Assembly: GCA_001603145.1 (NCBI GenBank)
Contig: LVBI01000010.1
Coordinates: forward strand, 4,003-48,913
Length of the DNA: 44,911 bases
Direction: 5' to 3'
Source: Spirochaetales bacterium Spiro_07
GTDB lineage: Bacteria > Spirochaetota > Spirochaetia > Treponematales > Treponemataceae
Of the stretch, positions 24,321 to 32,452 are shown one piece after another. Every line of letters starts with the position of its first letter. Position 1 is the stretch's first letter. Under the pieces are notes generated by a model. It did not search any database and had not been told where the DNA came from. It saw only the letters and a list, made by a program, of their open reading frames with translations. The translations under genes were made by a program, and so were the position numbers.

Positions 24321-25724
24321 ATGCTTGGTAAAACAAACAAATTAAATAAGCAGGTAACAATGGCAATGTGCATCATCTTGGCAGTTGCCGCTGTTTTCTC
24401 TTGCGTGTCAAATGCTTTTGCTCAGAGTTCAAGCAGTGTTCGCGAAACACCGTCTTTGAGAACTATGGATACAGCAATCATTAGAGGTTCTGAAAACATT
24501 AAACCGATTCAGCCTGTTGAATTCTTGAAGAGCCTTTGGAAGAATACTGGTCTCAACCAGATGATTAACGGCGAAAATAAGGCAGAAGAGGAAGAAGTAG
24601 TAGAAAGCGCAGTTCATTTTGCTGAAACAGCTCCAGGTTGGCAGAAGCTTATCATGATTGCAGTCGGCTTTCTCATCATCTATCTTGCTGTAGGCAAAGG
24701 ATTTGAGCCGCTCCTTCTTATCCCGATTGGATTCGGTGTTGTTCTTGTAAACATTCCTGGCGCAGGCATGGGAAATGCACCTGACGGAATGTTGCACATC
24801 ATCTACAAAGCTGGTGTAGGCAACGAATTCTTCCCGATGCTCATTTTTATGGGTATTGGTGCTATGACAGACTTTGGTCCTCTTATTGCAAACCCGAAAA
24901 TGGCGTTGCTCGGCGGTGCGGCACAGCTCGGCGTTTTTGCTACATTGCTCGGTGTTGCACTCATGAACCTTATTCCTGGTGTTGAATACAACATGATGCA
25001 GGCTTGTGCAATTTCAATCATCGGTGGTGCAGACGGTCCTACATCAATCTATGTTGCAGCTAAGCTTGCACCTGAAATGATGGCTGTTACAGCTGTTGCA
25101 GCTTATTCATACATGGCACTTGTTCCAATGATTCAGCCGCCTTTGATGAAGCTCTTGACAACAGAAAAAGAGCGCAAAATCAAGATGGATCAGCTCCGCT
25201 ATGTTTCAAAGACAGAAAAGGTTATCTTCCCGATTGTTTTGCTTTGTCTTACAATTTTGCTTTTGCCGCCGGCAGCTCCGCTCATCGGTATGCTCGCATT
25301 CGGCAACTTCATCAAGCAGGTCGGCATTGTAGAGCGCCTTTCTAAGACACTTGAGAATGAGCTTATGAACATAGTTTCAATTCTTCTTTCTCTTGGCGTT
25401 GGTGCGCAGATGACACCAGAAAAGATTTTCAATCCAAGTTCAGTTGGCGTTATCGCTCTTGGTCTTCTTGCATTTGCAATTGCTACATGCGGTGGTCTTT
25501 TGATGGCTAAGATTATGAACATCTTCCTCAAGAAGAAGATTAATCCGCTCATCGGTTCGGCTGGTGTTTCAGCTGTTCCAATGGCTGCCCGTGTTTCAAA
25601 CAAAGTCGGTCTTGAATACGATCCGGGCAACTTCCTTTTGATGCACGCTATGGGTCCGAACGTATCAGGCGTTATCGGTACTGCTGTTGCGGCCGGTGTT
25701 TTCATTGCTACATACGGTCATTAA
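24321..25724 (+). CDS. oadB: Oxaloacetate decarboxylase beta chain (sodium-translocating)
   Basis: The membrane subunit that decarboxylates carboxybiotin and pumps two Na+ outward. Conserved features: [15 protein letters not shown], the [20 protein letters not shown] motif with Na+-linked acidic residues, SLGVGAQM, and the C-terminal [21 protein letters not shown]. The 467-residue protein is longer than usual (about 375-435). The extra N-terminal part resembles a signal peptide or extra helix ([25 protein letters not shown]) followed by about 60 hydrophilic residues ending in an acidic [13 protein letters not shown] at 24310-24313 supports the start. Last gene of the oad operon, with a terminator after it. 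Confidence 0.92.
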   Translation: MLGKTNKLNKQVTMAMCIILAVAAVFSCVSNAFAQSSSSVRETPSLRTMDTAIIRGSENIKPIQPVEFLKSLWKNTGLNQMINGENKAEEEEVVESAVHFAETAPGWQKLIMIAVGFLIIYLAVGKGFEPLLLIPIGFGVVLVNIPGAGMGNAPDGMLHIIYKAGVGNEFFPMLIFMGIGAMTDFGPLIANPKMALLGGAAQLGVFATLLGVALMNLIPGVEYNMMQACAISIIGGADGPTSIYVAAKLAPEMMAVTAVAAYSYMALVPMIQPPLMKLLTTEKERKIKMDQLRYVSKTEKVIFPIVLLCLTILLLPPAAPLIGMLAFGNFIKQVGIVERLSKTLENELMNIVSILLSLGVGAQMTPEKIFNPSSVGVIALGLLAFAIATCGGLLMAKIMNIFLKKKINPLIGSAGVSAVPMAARVSNKVGLEYDPGNFLLMHAMGPNVSGVIGTAVAAGVFIATYGH

Positions 25725-25759
25725 TAGAATGCCGGTTTCCGCGCCGGCTTCTTAAAACG

Positions 25760-25856
25760 AAAGGGCTGTCTAATAAGTGGTGTCATGCTGAACTTGGTTC
25801 AGCATCTCGGGTCAAGTACGGCAATGACATTATATTTTTAGACAGCCCCTTTTTTA
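25760..25856 (+). terminator. Terminator of the oad operon carrying a nested repeat (family D)
   Basis: GGGCTGTCTA (25763-25772) pairs with TAGACAGCCC (25839-25848), flanked by AAA and followed by C and TTTTTT: an intrinsic terminator. Its loop contains TGTCAT (25781-25786)/ATGACA (25824-25829) and the hairpin GCTGAAC (25787-25793)/GTTCAGC (25797-25803). At 31402 the same outer stem occurs with only a 6-base loop, so the interior is variable. Confidence 0.7.
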
Positions 25857-25897
25857 TGCCTTCCTCAAAAAAATCATTCTTATCTGAAATAATTTCA

Positions 25898-25925
25898 TTG
25901 TATTGTACAAAAACTGTGATATAAT
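25898..25925 (+). promoter_or_regulatory. Promoter of the EAL/PAS/kinase-like gene
   Basis: TTGTAT (25898-25903), 16-bp spacer, TATAAT (25920-25925) with a TGA extension directly upstream. The ATG follows at 25944. No strong Shine-Dalgarno. Confidence 0.55.
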
Positions 25926-25943
25926 AAATCAACGGCATAACTG

Positions 25944-28868
25944 ATGAATTATATTTCTGATGTAAAGAAGAAAGTTCTTCTTGTGCAGGACAAACCAGAA
26001 AACGATATCGCGCTTTCTGAAATTATCCATGCATCTTTTGATTTAGTTCATATTAATTCTCAAGGCGAAGCAATTGATTTTCTTCAGAAAAATCATAACA
26101 AGCTCATTTCTGCGATAATAGACATTAATCTTGCTGTGCCAATCTTAAAAGAAATCAGAAAAAATCCGAATCTGCTTAATTTTCCTGTACTTGCCAGCAC
26201 AGAAGTTCCGAATTCAGAGCTTGAAGAAGAGCTTTTGTCTCTTGATGTTATAGATTTCCTTAAGACACCTTTCAGCAGACTTCGTGTGCTCAACCGCTTG
26301 AAGACAACTGTTAAGCTTTCAGAATCAAACTACGCAATTGACGAACTTGAGCGCGATGAGCTTACAGGGCTTTATACGCGCAAGGCGTTTCTGCGCAAGG
26401 CAGAGTTTGTGCTTTCTCAGAACCAAGACAAAAAATTCTGCATAGTTGCCTTCGATTTTGACAACTTCAAGTCTTCAAACAGCCTTTACGGTGTGGAAAA
26501 ATGCAACGAATTCTTGGCTTATACAGCTCAGTGCATGATGGATGTAATGCCGCTCGGAATTGCGGGGCGCTACGGCGGCGATCAGTACATCATGTTCTTT
26601 GAATACAATCAGCCACAGCCAGACTTAAAGCGCGTTTCTGAGCTTAGCAAAGAAATCTTGAATTCTGCGCCGATTCCGCATCAGATTGTCAAGATGGGCG
26701 TTTATGCGCCTATTGATACTAACATTCCGTTCGTAATCTGCTGTGACCGCGCATTCCTCGCAATCCGCGAAATAAAAGGAAAATACGGAAAGAATCTCGC
26801 GTTCTTTGAGTCTAATTTGCAGAAACAGCTTTTAAACGAGCAGCGCATCACAGAAACGATGGAACGCGCGCTTGAAGAAAATCAGTTTCAGGTCTTTTAT
26901 CAGCCAAAGCACGATGCGATTACAGGCAGTATTGCAGGTGCCGAAGCGCTTGTCCGCTGGAATCATCCCGAATACGGTTTTATGTCGCCCGGTCAGTTTA
27001 TTCCGCTCTTTGAACGCAACGGCTTTATAACAAAGCTTGACACATTCATGCTTGAGAGCGTCTGCCTTGACATAAGCCGTTGGCAGCAGTCAGGCTATCC
27101 GGTTGTGCCTGTTTCAGTTAATGTTTCGCGCCGCGATTTTATGGAAGAAGGCTGCATCGAAAAGCAGTACGAAATAATCGACAAATATGGAATCGACCAT
27201 TCGCTTCTGCACATGGAAGTGACCGAATCGCTTTATTCTGAAAACACAGAATTAATCATTTCTCAGGTTAAGAACACACAGAACCTCGGGTTTATGATTG
27301 AGATGGATGATTTCGGTGCGGGCTATTCATCGCTCGGCCTTCTTTCAACGTTTCCGCTCAACGTGCTGAAGCTTGACATAAGCTTCGTGCGCAACATCAA
27401 GAAAAACGAAATCGTAATCGAGAACATCATCAAGATGGCGCACAGAATGGGGCTGATTACTGTTGCAGAAGGCGTTGAGACTGACGAGCAGCTTAAAATC
27501 TTAAAGTCGCTCGGCTGCGATTTGATTCAGGGCTATTATTATTCAAAGCCGCTGCCTGTAAAAGATTTTGAATTCTATATCCGCACAGCTTCTGTCTTTT
27601 CTGGCGGAAAAATACCAGTTCCGAATAACCAGAATGAAGAGAATGCCTCTTTGACAGAATCAATGCTAATTGTGGCAACCGAAGTAGCTGAAAGCATTCC
27701 GGGCGGCTATTTTTCTTATCATGCGGACGGCAACCTTGAGATTATCTCGTTCAACCGCGAAATGCTCAATTTGTTTGACTGCAACACGGCCGAAGAATTT
27801 CGTGAACATGTAGGCAATTCATTCAAAGGCATTGTCGCGCCCGAAGATTTTGAGCATGTTCAGCAGAGCATAAACCGCCAGATTACAATCAACAATGATT
27901 TGGATTATGTTGAATACCGAATCAGAACAAAGGCAGGCAAGACTAAATACGTTAAGGATTATGGCAGGTTTGTAAAGACCAAAAGCTACGGCGATATTTT
28001 CTACGTTTTCTTGAACGATGTTACAGACGAAGTGCGCCGCAATGCAGAAGCAGAGGTTGAGCTTTTGCGCAAAATAGAGCTTCAGCGCGTAGCAGATTAT
28101 GCTGAAAATGCAAATCATGCAAAGAACGTCTTTATGTCGAATATAACGAGAGACATTCTTTCAAAGATGCAGGACATCATTGAATACACGAATCTTATTA
28201 GAAGCAATCCGGGCGATACATCTTTAATATCAGATTATGTTCTTAAGGCGGTAATCGCAGAAGAGCATCTGCTTAGCTTTATAAACAATGTATACGAGCT
28301 TTCTGAAATCGAAAATGGAACGCTTTCGCTTTATGAAGAGCCTTCTGATATGTCTGATGCCGTAGAGAAAATTTATTCCGCTATAAAGGAATCTGCCGAA
28401 GAGAAAAATCTTAAAGTTGAGTATTGGGCTGAAATCATAAATCCGTTTGTCTATCAAGATGTAATGCACACTACGAATGTAGTTTTCAATATTGTGCGTA
28501 ATGCCATAAAATATACTATGCCGGGCGGCAAAATCAGGTTCGGCCTGAGGCAGATTCCGGGCAAGACAAAAGACGAATGCATAGTCGAATTTATCTGCGC
28601 AGATTCCGGCATCGGCATTTCTAAAGAATTCATTCCGTATGTATGCAAGAGCTTTGCCCGCGAAGACAACGAAATTAATGCAAATATTCCGGGTGCAGGT
28701 CTTGGCATGAGCATTGCAAAGTCTCTAATGAAGCTTATGCACGGCACAATCGAAATTACTAGCGAAAAAGGCAAAGGCACAGTCGTAAAGACTTCGCAGC
28801 CGCACCGCTATGCCAGCAAAGAAGACATCAACAAGAACACGCTTCTAACTGACAATGTAAGGCTGTAG
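25944..28868 (+). CDS. Multidomain c-di-GMP phosphodiesterase with degenerate GGDEF and pseudo-histidine-kinase C terminus
   Basis: A 974-residue soluble protein. Domains in order: a receiver-like domain (about 10-130, VLLVQDKPENDIALSEII, possible acceptor Asp in AIIDINL); GGDEF with the motif changed to GGDQY (near residue 211), so probably not a cyclase; EAL at about 305-550 with E334-A-L intact, SVNVSRRDF, DDFGAGYSSLG and AEGVET, so probably an active phosphodiesterase; PAS at about 575-700; a dimerisation helix where the phospho-accepting His position is Arg (R736 in FMSNITRD); and a HATPase_c domain (NVVFNIVRNAIKY, DSGIGIS, GAGLGMSIAKSLM). The last part would bind ATP but cannot autophosphorylate in the usual way. 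It follows the oad operon but has its own promoter. Confidence 0.88.
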   Translation: MNYISDVKKKVLLVQDKPENDIALSEIIHASFDLVHINSQGEAIDFLQKNHNKLISAIIDINLAVPILKEIRKNPNLLNFPVLASTEVPNSELEEELLSLDVIDFLKTPFSRLRVLNRLKTTVKLSESNYAIDELERDELTGLYTRKAFLRKAEFVLSQNQDKKFCIVAFDFDNFKSSNSLYGVEKCNEFLAYTAQCMMDVMPLGIAGRYGGDQYIMFFEYNQPQPDLKRVSELSKEILNSAPIPHQIVKMGVYAPIDTNIPFVICCDRAFLAIREIKGKYGKNLAFFESNLQKQLLNEQRITETMERALEENQFQVFYQPKHDAITGSIAGAEALVRWNHPEYGFMSPGQFIPLFERNGFITKLDTFMLESVCLDISRWQQSGYPVVPVSVNVSRRDFMEEGCIEKQYEIIDKYGIDHSLLHMEVTESLYSENTELIISQVKNTQNLGFMIEMDDFGAGYSSLGLLSTFPLNVLKLDISFVRNIKKNEIVIENIIKMAHRMGLITVAEGVETDEQLKILKSLGCDLIQGYYYSKPLPVKDFEFYIRTASVFSGGKIPVPNNQNEENASLTESMLIVATEVAESIPGGYFSYHADGNLEIISFNREMLNLFDCNTAEEFREHVGNSFKGIVAPEDFEHVQQSINRQITINNDLDYVEYRIRTKAGKTKYVKDYGRFVKTKSYGDIFYVFLNDVTDEVRRNAEAEVELLRKIELQRVADYAENANHAKNVFMSNITRDILSKMQDIIEYTNLIRSNPGDTSLISDYVLKAVIAEEHLLSFINNVYELSEIENGTLSLYEEPSDMSDAVEKIYSAIKESAEEKNLKVEYWAEIINPFVYQDVMHTTNVVFNIVRNAIKYTMPGGKIRFGLRQIPGKTKDECIVEFICADSGIGISKEFIPYVCKSFAREDNEINANIPGAGLGMSIAKSLMKLMHGTIEITSEKGKGTVVKTSQPHRYASKEDINKNTLLTDNVRL

Positions 28869-28876
28869 CTTTAGTG

Positions 28877-28929
28877 GCGCACTGCACACATCGTAAAGCG
28901 CGCGCAGTGCATACAAGCCCGTGTGCTTG
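28877..28929. other. Small hairpins in a convergent gap
   Basis: GCACTGC (28879-28885)/GCAGTGC (28904-28910), then CAAGC (28914-28918)/GCTTG (28925-28929). They lie between converging gene ends and may act as a bidirectional stop or mRNA end. No T-tract. Confidence 0.35.
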
Positions 28930-28956
28930 CATGGGCGCGGCACGCTTTTGCCCATG

Positions 28957-30138
28957 TTAGAATTTGCCGCTTGAATGAGAGCTGCTTCTGCCGCGGCCGC
29001 TTGAATGTGAACTGCTCGATGATGATCTAGGACTGTAAGTGCTGCTTGTCGTTGTATGTGTAAAGATGTCAGACTTGCCAGTCAAGTTGAAAGAATTTTC
29101 AACTAAATATTCAGAAGCTGCTGATTTTTGTTTAACTTGGTTGATATAAGAAGCTTTGACACAAGCTCTTGCTATCAAACCGATTAATAAACCGATTACA
29201 AGCGAAATTACTATCTGCATTTTTGTGCGTTGACTGTCATTTACAGTTGCCCGCCCATTGTGCAGATTGCTGCTATATATTTCATCACTATAGATTTCGC
29301 CGTTTTGGGCTTGTTCCTGAATGTATTCGCACTCATCTAAAAATGCAAGAAAACCGTCAGACCAGTTGTTTTCCTTGAAATGCGGGAGCATTGCATCTTC
29401 CAATAAAGATTTTGTATAGTTTGAGAAGATTTCTTCTGATTGTATTCCAGATGCAAATATGTCATAATCACGCTCGTTCATAGACATAACCAGAACAAGT
29501 GCATTCCCTTCGTTTTTGTTGCCAAGCCGGTAACCGTTGACAATTTCTTCTGAAAACAGCTCTATGTCATACGTGCATGCATATTTCTGAAAATCTGAAA
29601 CTATGATGATGTGTACTTCTATACCGTATTTTTCAGAAATAGCTGTCGCCTTTTCATTGATTTCTGCAATTTTTTCCGCGCTTATTTGATTTTTTATGTT
29701 TTTATCTTCAATAAAGAAAAACGGCTCTAGACCGTCTGCCCATTGCTCAGGTGCCAAGTGCAGTATTGGAAGGCTTTCGTATTGTTCAAACAGATATGTT
29801 TTTTCATCGTATGAAAGCACAAGATAGTTATCAATAAAACTTCCATCATAAGTATAACCCAATCTGTCAGTAAGCTGAATTGAGGTTTTATCGGGCATGA
29901 GCCAATCAATCTTTGTTACATAATCATTTGCAATAAGAAGGCCCGTCGAATTATCGTTGACGATTAAGTAAAAAGCATCGTTTTTGTTTTCAATTATTTG
30001 ATTGTTATCGGTCAACAAACCTGTAGCAACAAAAGAAACAGGATTCTTTGCCGGAGATTTATTCTCTGTCTGGGCAAATGTTTCTATATGTATAAGCAAA
30101 AATAAAATGGAAAATGCAAAAGTCAAAGCTTTTCTCAT
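28957..30138 (-). CDS. Membrane-anchored TPM-domain protein (YdjH-like)
   Basis: 393 residues. A signal peptide (MRKALTFAFSILFLLIHIETFAQ) is followed by a large extracytoplasmic region. A TPM domain (TLP18.3/Psb32/MOLO-1 type) lies at about 150-270, with EINEKATAISEKYGIEVHIIIVSDF, NEGNALVLVMSMNERDYDIFASG and FLAFLDECEYI. A transmembrane helix (MQIVISLVIGLLIGLIARAC) near 320 and a Ser/Gly-rich tail ending SGRGRSSSHSSGKF complete it, a tail style shared by Bacillus YdjH. The N-terminal 130 residues are not recognised. A GAGGAA Shine-Dalgarno fixes the start. Last gene of the SPFH cluster; YdjH-like proteins help recruit the SPFH protein in Bacillus (family knowledge). Confidence 0.8.
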   Translation of the reverse strand: MRKALTFAFSILFLLIHIETFAQTENKSPAKNPVSFVATGLLTDNNQIIENKNDAFYLIVNDNSTGLLIANDYVTKIDWLMPDKTSIQLTDRLGYTYDGSFIDNYLVLSYDEKTYLFEQYESLPILHLAPEQWADGLEPFFFIEDKNIKNQISAEKIAEINEKATAISEKYGIEVHIIIVSDFQKYACTYDIELFSEEIVNGYRLGNKNEGNALVLVMSMNERDYDIFASGIQSEEIFSNYTKSLLEDAMLPHFKENNWSDGFLAFLDECEYIQEQAQNGEIYSDEIYSSNLHNGRATVNDSQRTKMQIVISLVIGLLIGLIARACVKASYINQVKQKSAASEYLVENSFNLTGKSDIFTHTTTSSTYSPRSSSSSSHSSGRGRSSSHSSGKF

Positions 30139-30208
30139 TTGTAATTCCTCGAATATAAGATAAGCAAGCAAAAAAAATGCCTTGCTGAAATTTGCTGAAA
30201 ACTATAAA

Positions 30209-31375
30209 TCAGGCTAAGAATTCAGCTATAATGTTCAGAATAATCTCTGATATGTGCGTAAAATACAGCAGAGCACCAATTCCGGCAGTCAAGCCTAAAA
30301 GAAGCAGATTCAGCTTTTTAGAGCTTGCCGGAAGGTTTCCGACAAATTTGCCCGTCTGTCCGTTCATTGCAAACAAAAAGTCTTTGCCGTTCCATTTTGT
30401 GTGAATGAGCCACACCGGAAGAAACGCATAATGCGCCTTTAGATTCTTGATGTTGATGTGGCAGCCTGTTTCCATAACCGAACCGTAGCCGTTTATTGTA
30501 GAGTAGAGCAACTCTCTCATAGAGGTTTTTGCTCTTGAGCAAGCCCTGTCTGTAGATTCTTCCTTTGTTACGTCGAATTTATCTGCAAGATAGCCCGGAA
30601 GGTATGCCGTAGAAAACGGAATAAGCCCCGAATAGTCGTATGGCTCGATGCTGTCCATAAGGTCGTCTGGCATTTTTTTTGATGCATCTGCCGGAATGTG
30701 GTAGAAATCTACGTTGCCGGCGCGGAAAACGTTGTAATGTCTGGTCGTTGTGTTTATGTAATCGCCGGAGCGGTGGCTTGTCGAGTTAGAAGTTTTGCAG
30801 CTTAAGCTTCCGTCTGCCGTGCCGTCAAAAAACCAGAAAGGCACATAAAGCCCTTGAATCTTTTCAATCTGGTTCGTTGCAGAAAAAGCCTTGGGCAGAA
30901 ATTTCTTATGCTTGTAATGATTCTGAAGCGCTGTTTTTGCGCTTTCTTTGTTCAGCTTAAACGGAATGATGAAATCCGGTTTGAGGTTGCCTGTCATCTG
31001 ACCTGGCACAATCGATGGGTTTCCGCAATAAGGGCAGCTCGTGGCGGCGGTTGTTTCTTCGCAAACAAGCTCTGCGCCGCAGCTTGGGCATGAATAAGTC
31101 TTCATGTTCAGCGTTTCTTCATTTTGAGCTGATGATTCAGCCCAAGAGACTTCTTCTGGCTGTTCCTGTTGTTCTTGTTGCTGCTGTTCCTGCTTAGCTT
31201 GTTCATTGTTAAAAGCTTCTGCCGCCTTTTCATCTTTTTGGGCGTACATCGCTTCTATTTCTTTTGGCGAATAAGAGCCGCCGCAATATTCACATTCAAG
31301 CTTGCCAGTTGTGCTTGAAAATTTGAGCGGTCCTGTACATGAAGGACATTTGTAGTTGGTTATCTGGTCAGCCAT
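30209..31375 (-). CDS. Zinc-ribbon membrane protein (YdjG-like)
   Basis: 388 residues with two zinc ribbons at the N terminus: CPSC...CEYC (residues 10-31) and CPSC...CPYC (about 95-117). A Gln/Glu-rich linker (residues 60-80) separates them. A conserved globular region follows (GNLKPDFIIPFKLNKESAKTAL, the LYVPFWFFDG motif, PVWLIHTKWNGKDFLFAMNGQTG). The C terminus has one or two hydrophobic helices (NLLLLGLTAGIGALLYF). Resembles Bacillus YdjG, which works with YdjH to localise YdjI. AAAGGAAAAC precedes the start. Cytoplasmic zinc ribbons tethered to the membrane could bind partner proteins (inference). Confidence 0.8.
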   Translation of the reverse strand: MADQITNYKCPSCTGPLKFSSTTGKLECEYCGGSYSPKEIEAMYAQKDEKAAEAFNNEQAKQEQQQQEQQEQPEEVSWAESSAQNEETLNMKTYSCPSCGAELVCEETTAATSCPYCGNPSIVPGQMTGNLKPDFIIPFKLNKESAKTALQNHYKHKKFLPKAFSATNQIEKIQGLYVPFWFFDGTADGSLSCKTSNSTSHRSGDYINTTTRHYNVFRAGNVDFYHIPADASKKMPDDLMDSIEPYDYSGLIPFSTAYLPGYLADKFDVTKEESTDRACSRAKTSMRELLYSTINGYGSVMETGCHINIKNLKAHYAFLPVWLIHTKWNGKDFLFAMNGQTGKFVGNLPASSKKLNLLLLGLTAGIGALLYFTHISEIILNIIAEFLA

Positions 31376-31401
31376 GTGTTTTCCTTTGTGTAAAATTGAA
31401 A

Positions 31402-31429
31402 GGGCTGTCTAATGGCTTTTAGACAGCCC
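31402..31429. repeat. Family D minimal stem-loop
   Basis: GGGCTGTCTAA (31402-31412)/TTAGACAGCCC (31419-31429), 11-bp perfect stem with a 6-base loop. It is the same outer stem as the oad terminator at 25763-25848 but without the 66-base interior. On the minus strand it is followed by TTTCAATTTT, so it may attenuate transcription between the DUF4428 and zinc-ribbon genes. Confidence 0.65.
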
Positions 31430-31452
31430 AGTTGATTTTTGTTTCAGCAGAA

Positions 31453-32295
31453 TTATGGGAGCGGTGCGCCGCAGAATTCACAGATTCCGGCTGCGCCTTT
31501 CTTGGTCTTTGCGCCGCAATAAGGGCAGACAACAGTGTTCTGCTCTTCTTCGGCTGCCTTGTTCTGCGCCTCAATGTTGTCATGCTCGGCTTTTTTCACC
31601 TTGCCGAAGAAAGCGCCGAGTTCTTCGCTCTGCTTGAGATATTTCTTGTATTCTTCGCTGTTCTTGACTTCAGCTTTGTTAGAAGTCTTGTCTGCACCAA
31701 AGCCCGGAACTTTGTAATCTTCCGGCGCGATTCCGTTCAAGTCTTCGTAATCAACCGAAGTTTCTGCTTCGTTGTCGATTGCATATTCGTTGAGGTTAAA
31801 GCTTATTTCACTGAAATAAGGGTTCTGTACTGTAAGCTTGACTTCAAAATTATAGCTGTATGCATAGCGCTGCGGCGTGAATGACTTGTATTCGCCTTCA
31901 GAATTCTTGTAGCGCACTTCGTCTTCGTCTTCGTCAATTGAAACGTCAAAAGCGACAACTTGAGAAAAATCAATTACGTCAGGGTTTGCGTCAGCGAATT
32001 TGTTGATTGGGCTGCGCGTAACCAAAAACTTCTTGGCGGCTTCGTCGATGTAGATTTTCATGCTGTCGCCGAATGTTGTTGTTGCGCGGAAGGCTGCGAC
32101 AGCTTCTTTGTTCTTTTCTCTGTATTCAAGCTGTGCCTTTATTTCTTCAATCGTAGATTCTCGTCTTTCATGGAAAAACGGCGAAAGCTTTGCCTGACAA
32201 TTCTTGCACATATTTCCATCTTTGAGCTTCTTATTGCCAAGCAGCCCGATTTTGTCACCACAGATGTCGCAGAATTTTTTATCGAATAATCCCAT
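31453..32295 (-). CDS. DUF4428 zinc-finger protein
   Basis: 280 residues. The N terminus MGLFDKKFCDICGDKIGLLGNKKLKDGNMC with CX2C...CX2C is the DUF4428 domain. The middle (about 80-200) is a PH-like or beta-rich region with repeated acidic patches. The C terminus ends in another zinc ribbon (CPYCGAKTKKGAAGICEFCGAPLP), like the tail of the SPFH protein next to it. A near-perfect AGGAGGAAACA Shine-Dalgarno fixes the start. Its place inside a YdjGHI-like cluster suggests it is a further component of that SPFH membrane system (inference). Confidence 0.8.
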   Translation of the reverse strand: MGLFDKKFCDICGDKIGLLGNKKLKDGNMCKNCQAKLSPFFHERRESTIEEIKAQLEYREKNKEAVAAFRATTTFGDSMKIYIDEAAKKFLVTRSPINKFADANPDVIDFSQVVAFDVSIDEDEDEVRYKNSEGEYKSFTPQRYAYSYNFEVKLTVQNPYFSEISFNLNEYAIDNEAETSVDYEDLNGIAPEDYKVPGFGADKTSNKAEVKNSEEYKKYLKQSEELGAFFGKVKKAEHDNIEAQNKAAEEEQNTVVCPYCGAKTKKGAAGICEFCGAPLP

Positions 32296-32323
32296 TGTTT
32301 CCTCCTGTTTAAAAAGAAGGGAT

Positions 32324-32431
32324 TGTCTAAAAAGTATGGTCATACTGAACTTGTTTCAGTATCTATGCTATATAAGCCATAGAGATTCCGAAACAAGTTC
32401 GGAATGACATTTATGTACAAACTTATTAGAC
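32324..32431. repeat. Family D nested hairpin element with two inner hairpins
   Basis: Outer GTCTAA (32325-32330)/TTAGAC (32426-32431). Next GTCAT (32339-32343)/ATGAC (32404-32408). Inner hairpins ACTGAA (32344-32349)/TTCAGT (32355-32360) and ATTCCGAA (32385-32392)/TTCGGAAT (32398-32405), the last overlapping the GTCAT stem partner. It lies in the gap between the SPFH and DUF4428 genes. Confidence 0.55.
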
Positions 32432-32452
32432 CTCACTTTGCAGTGTAGTCTT

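Noticed and set aside
25199-25705. 168-codon minus-strand frame opposite oadB
   Set aside because: Fully within oadB with no family motif.
31432-31884. 150-codon plus-strand frame opposite the DUF4428 gene
   Set aside because: Shadow frame; the minus strand has zinc-finger motifs and a near-perfect Shine-Dalgarno.
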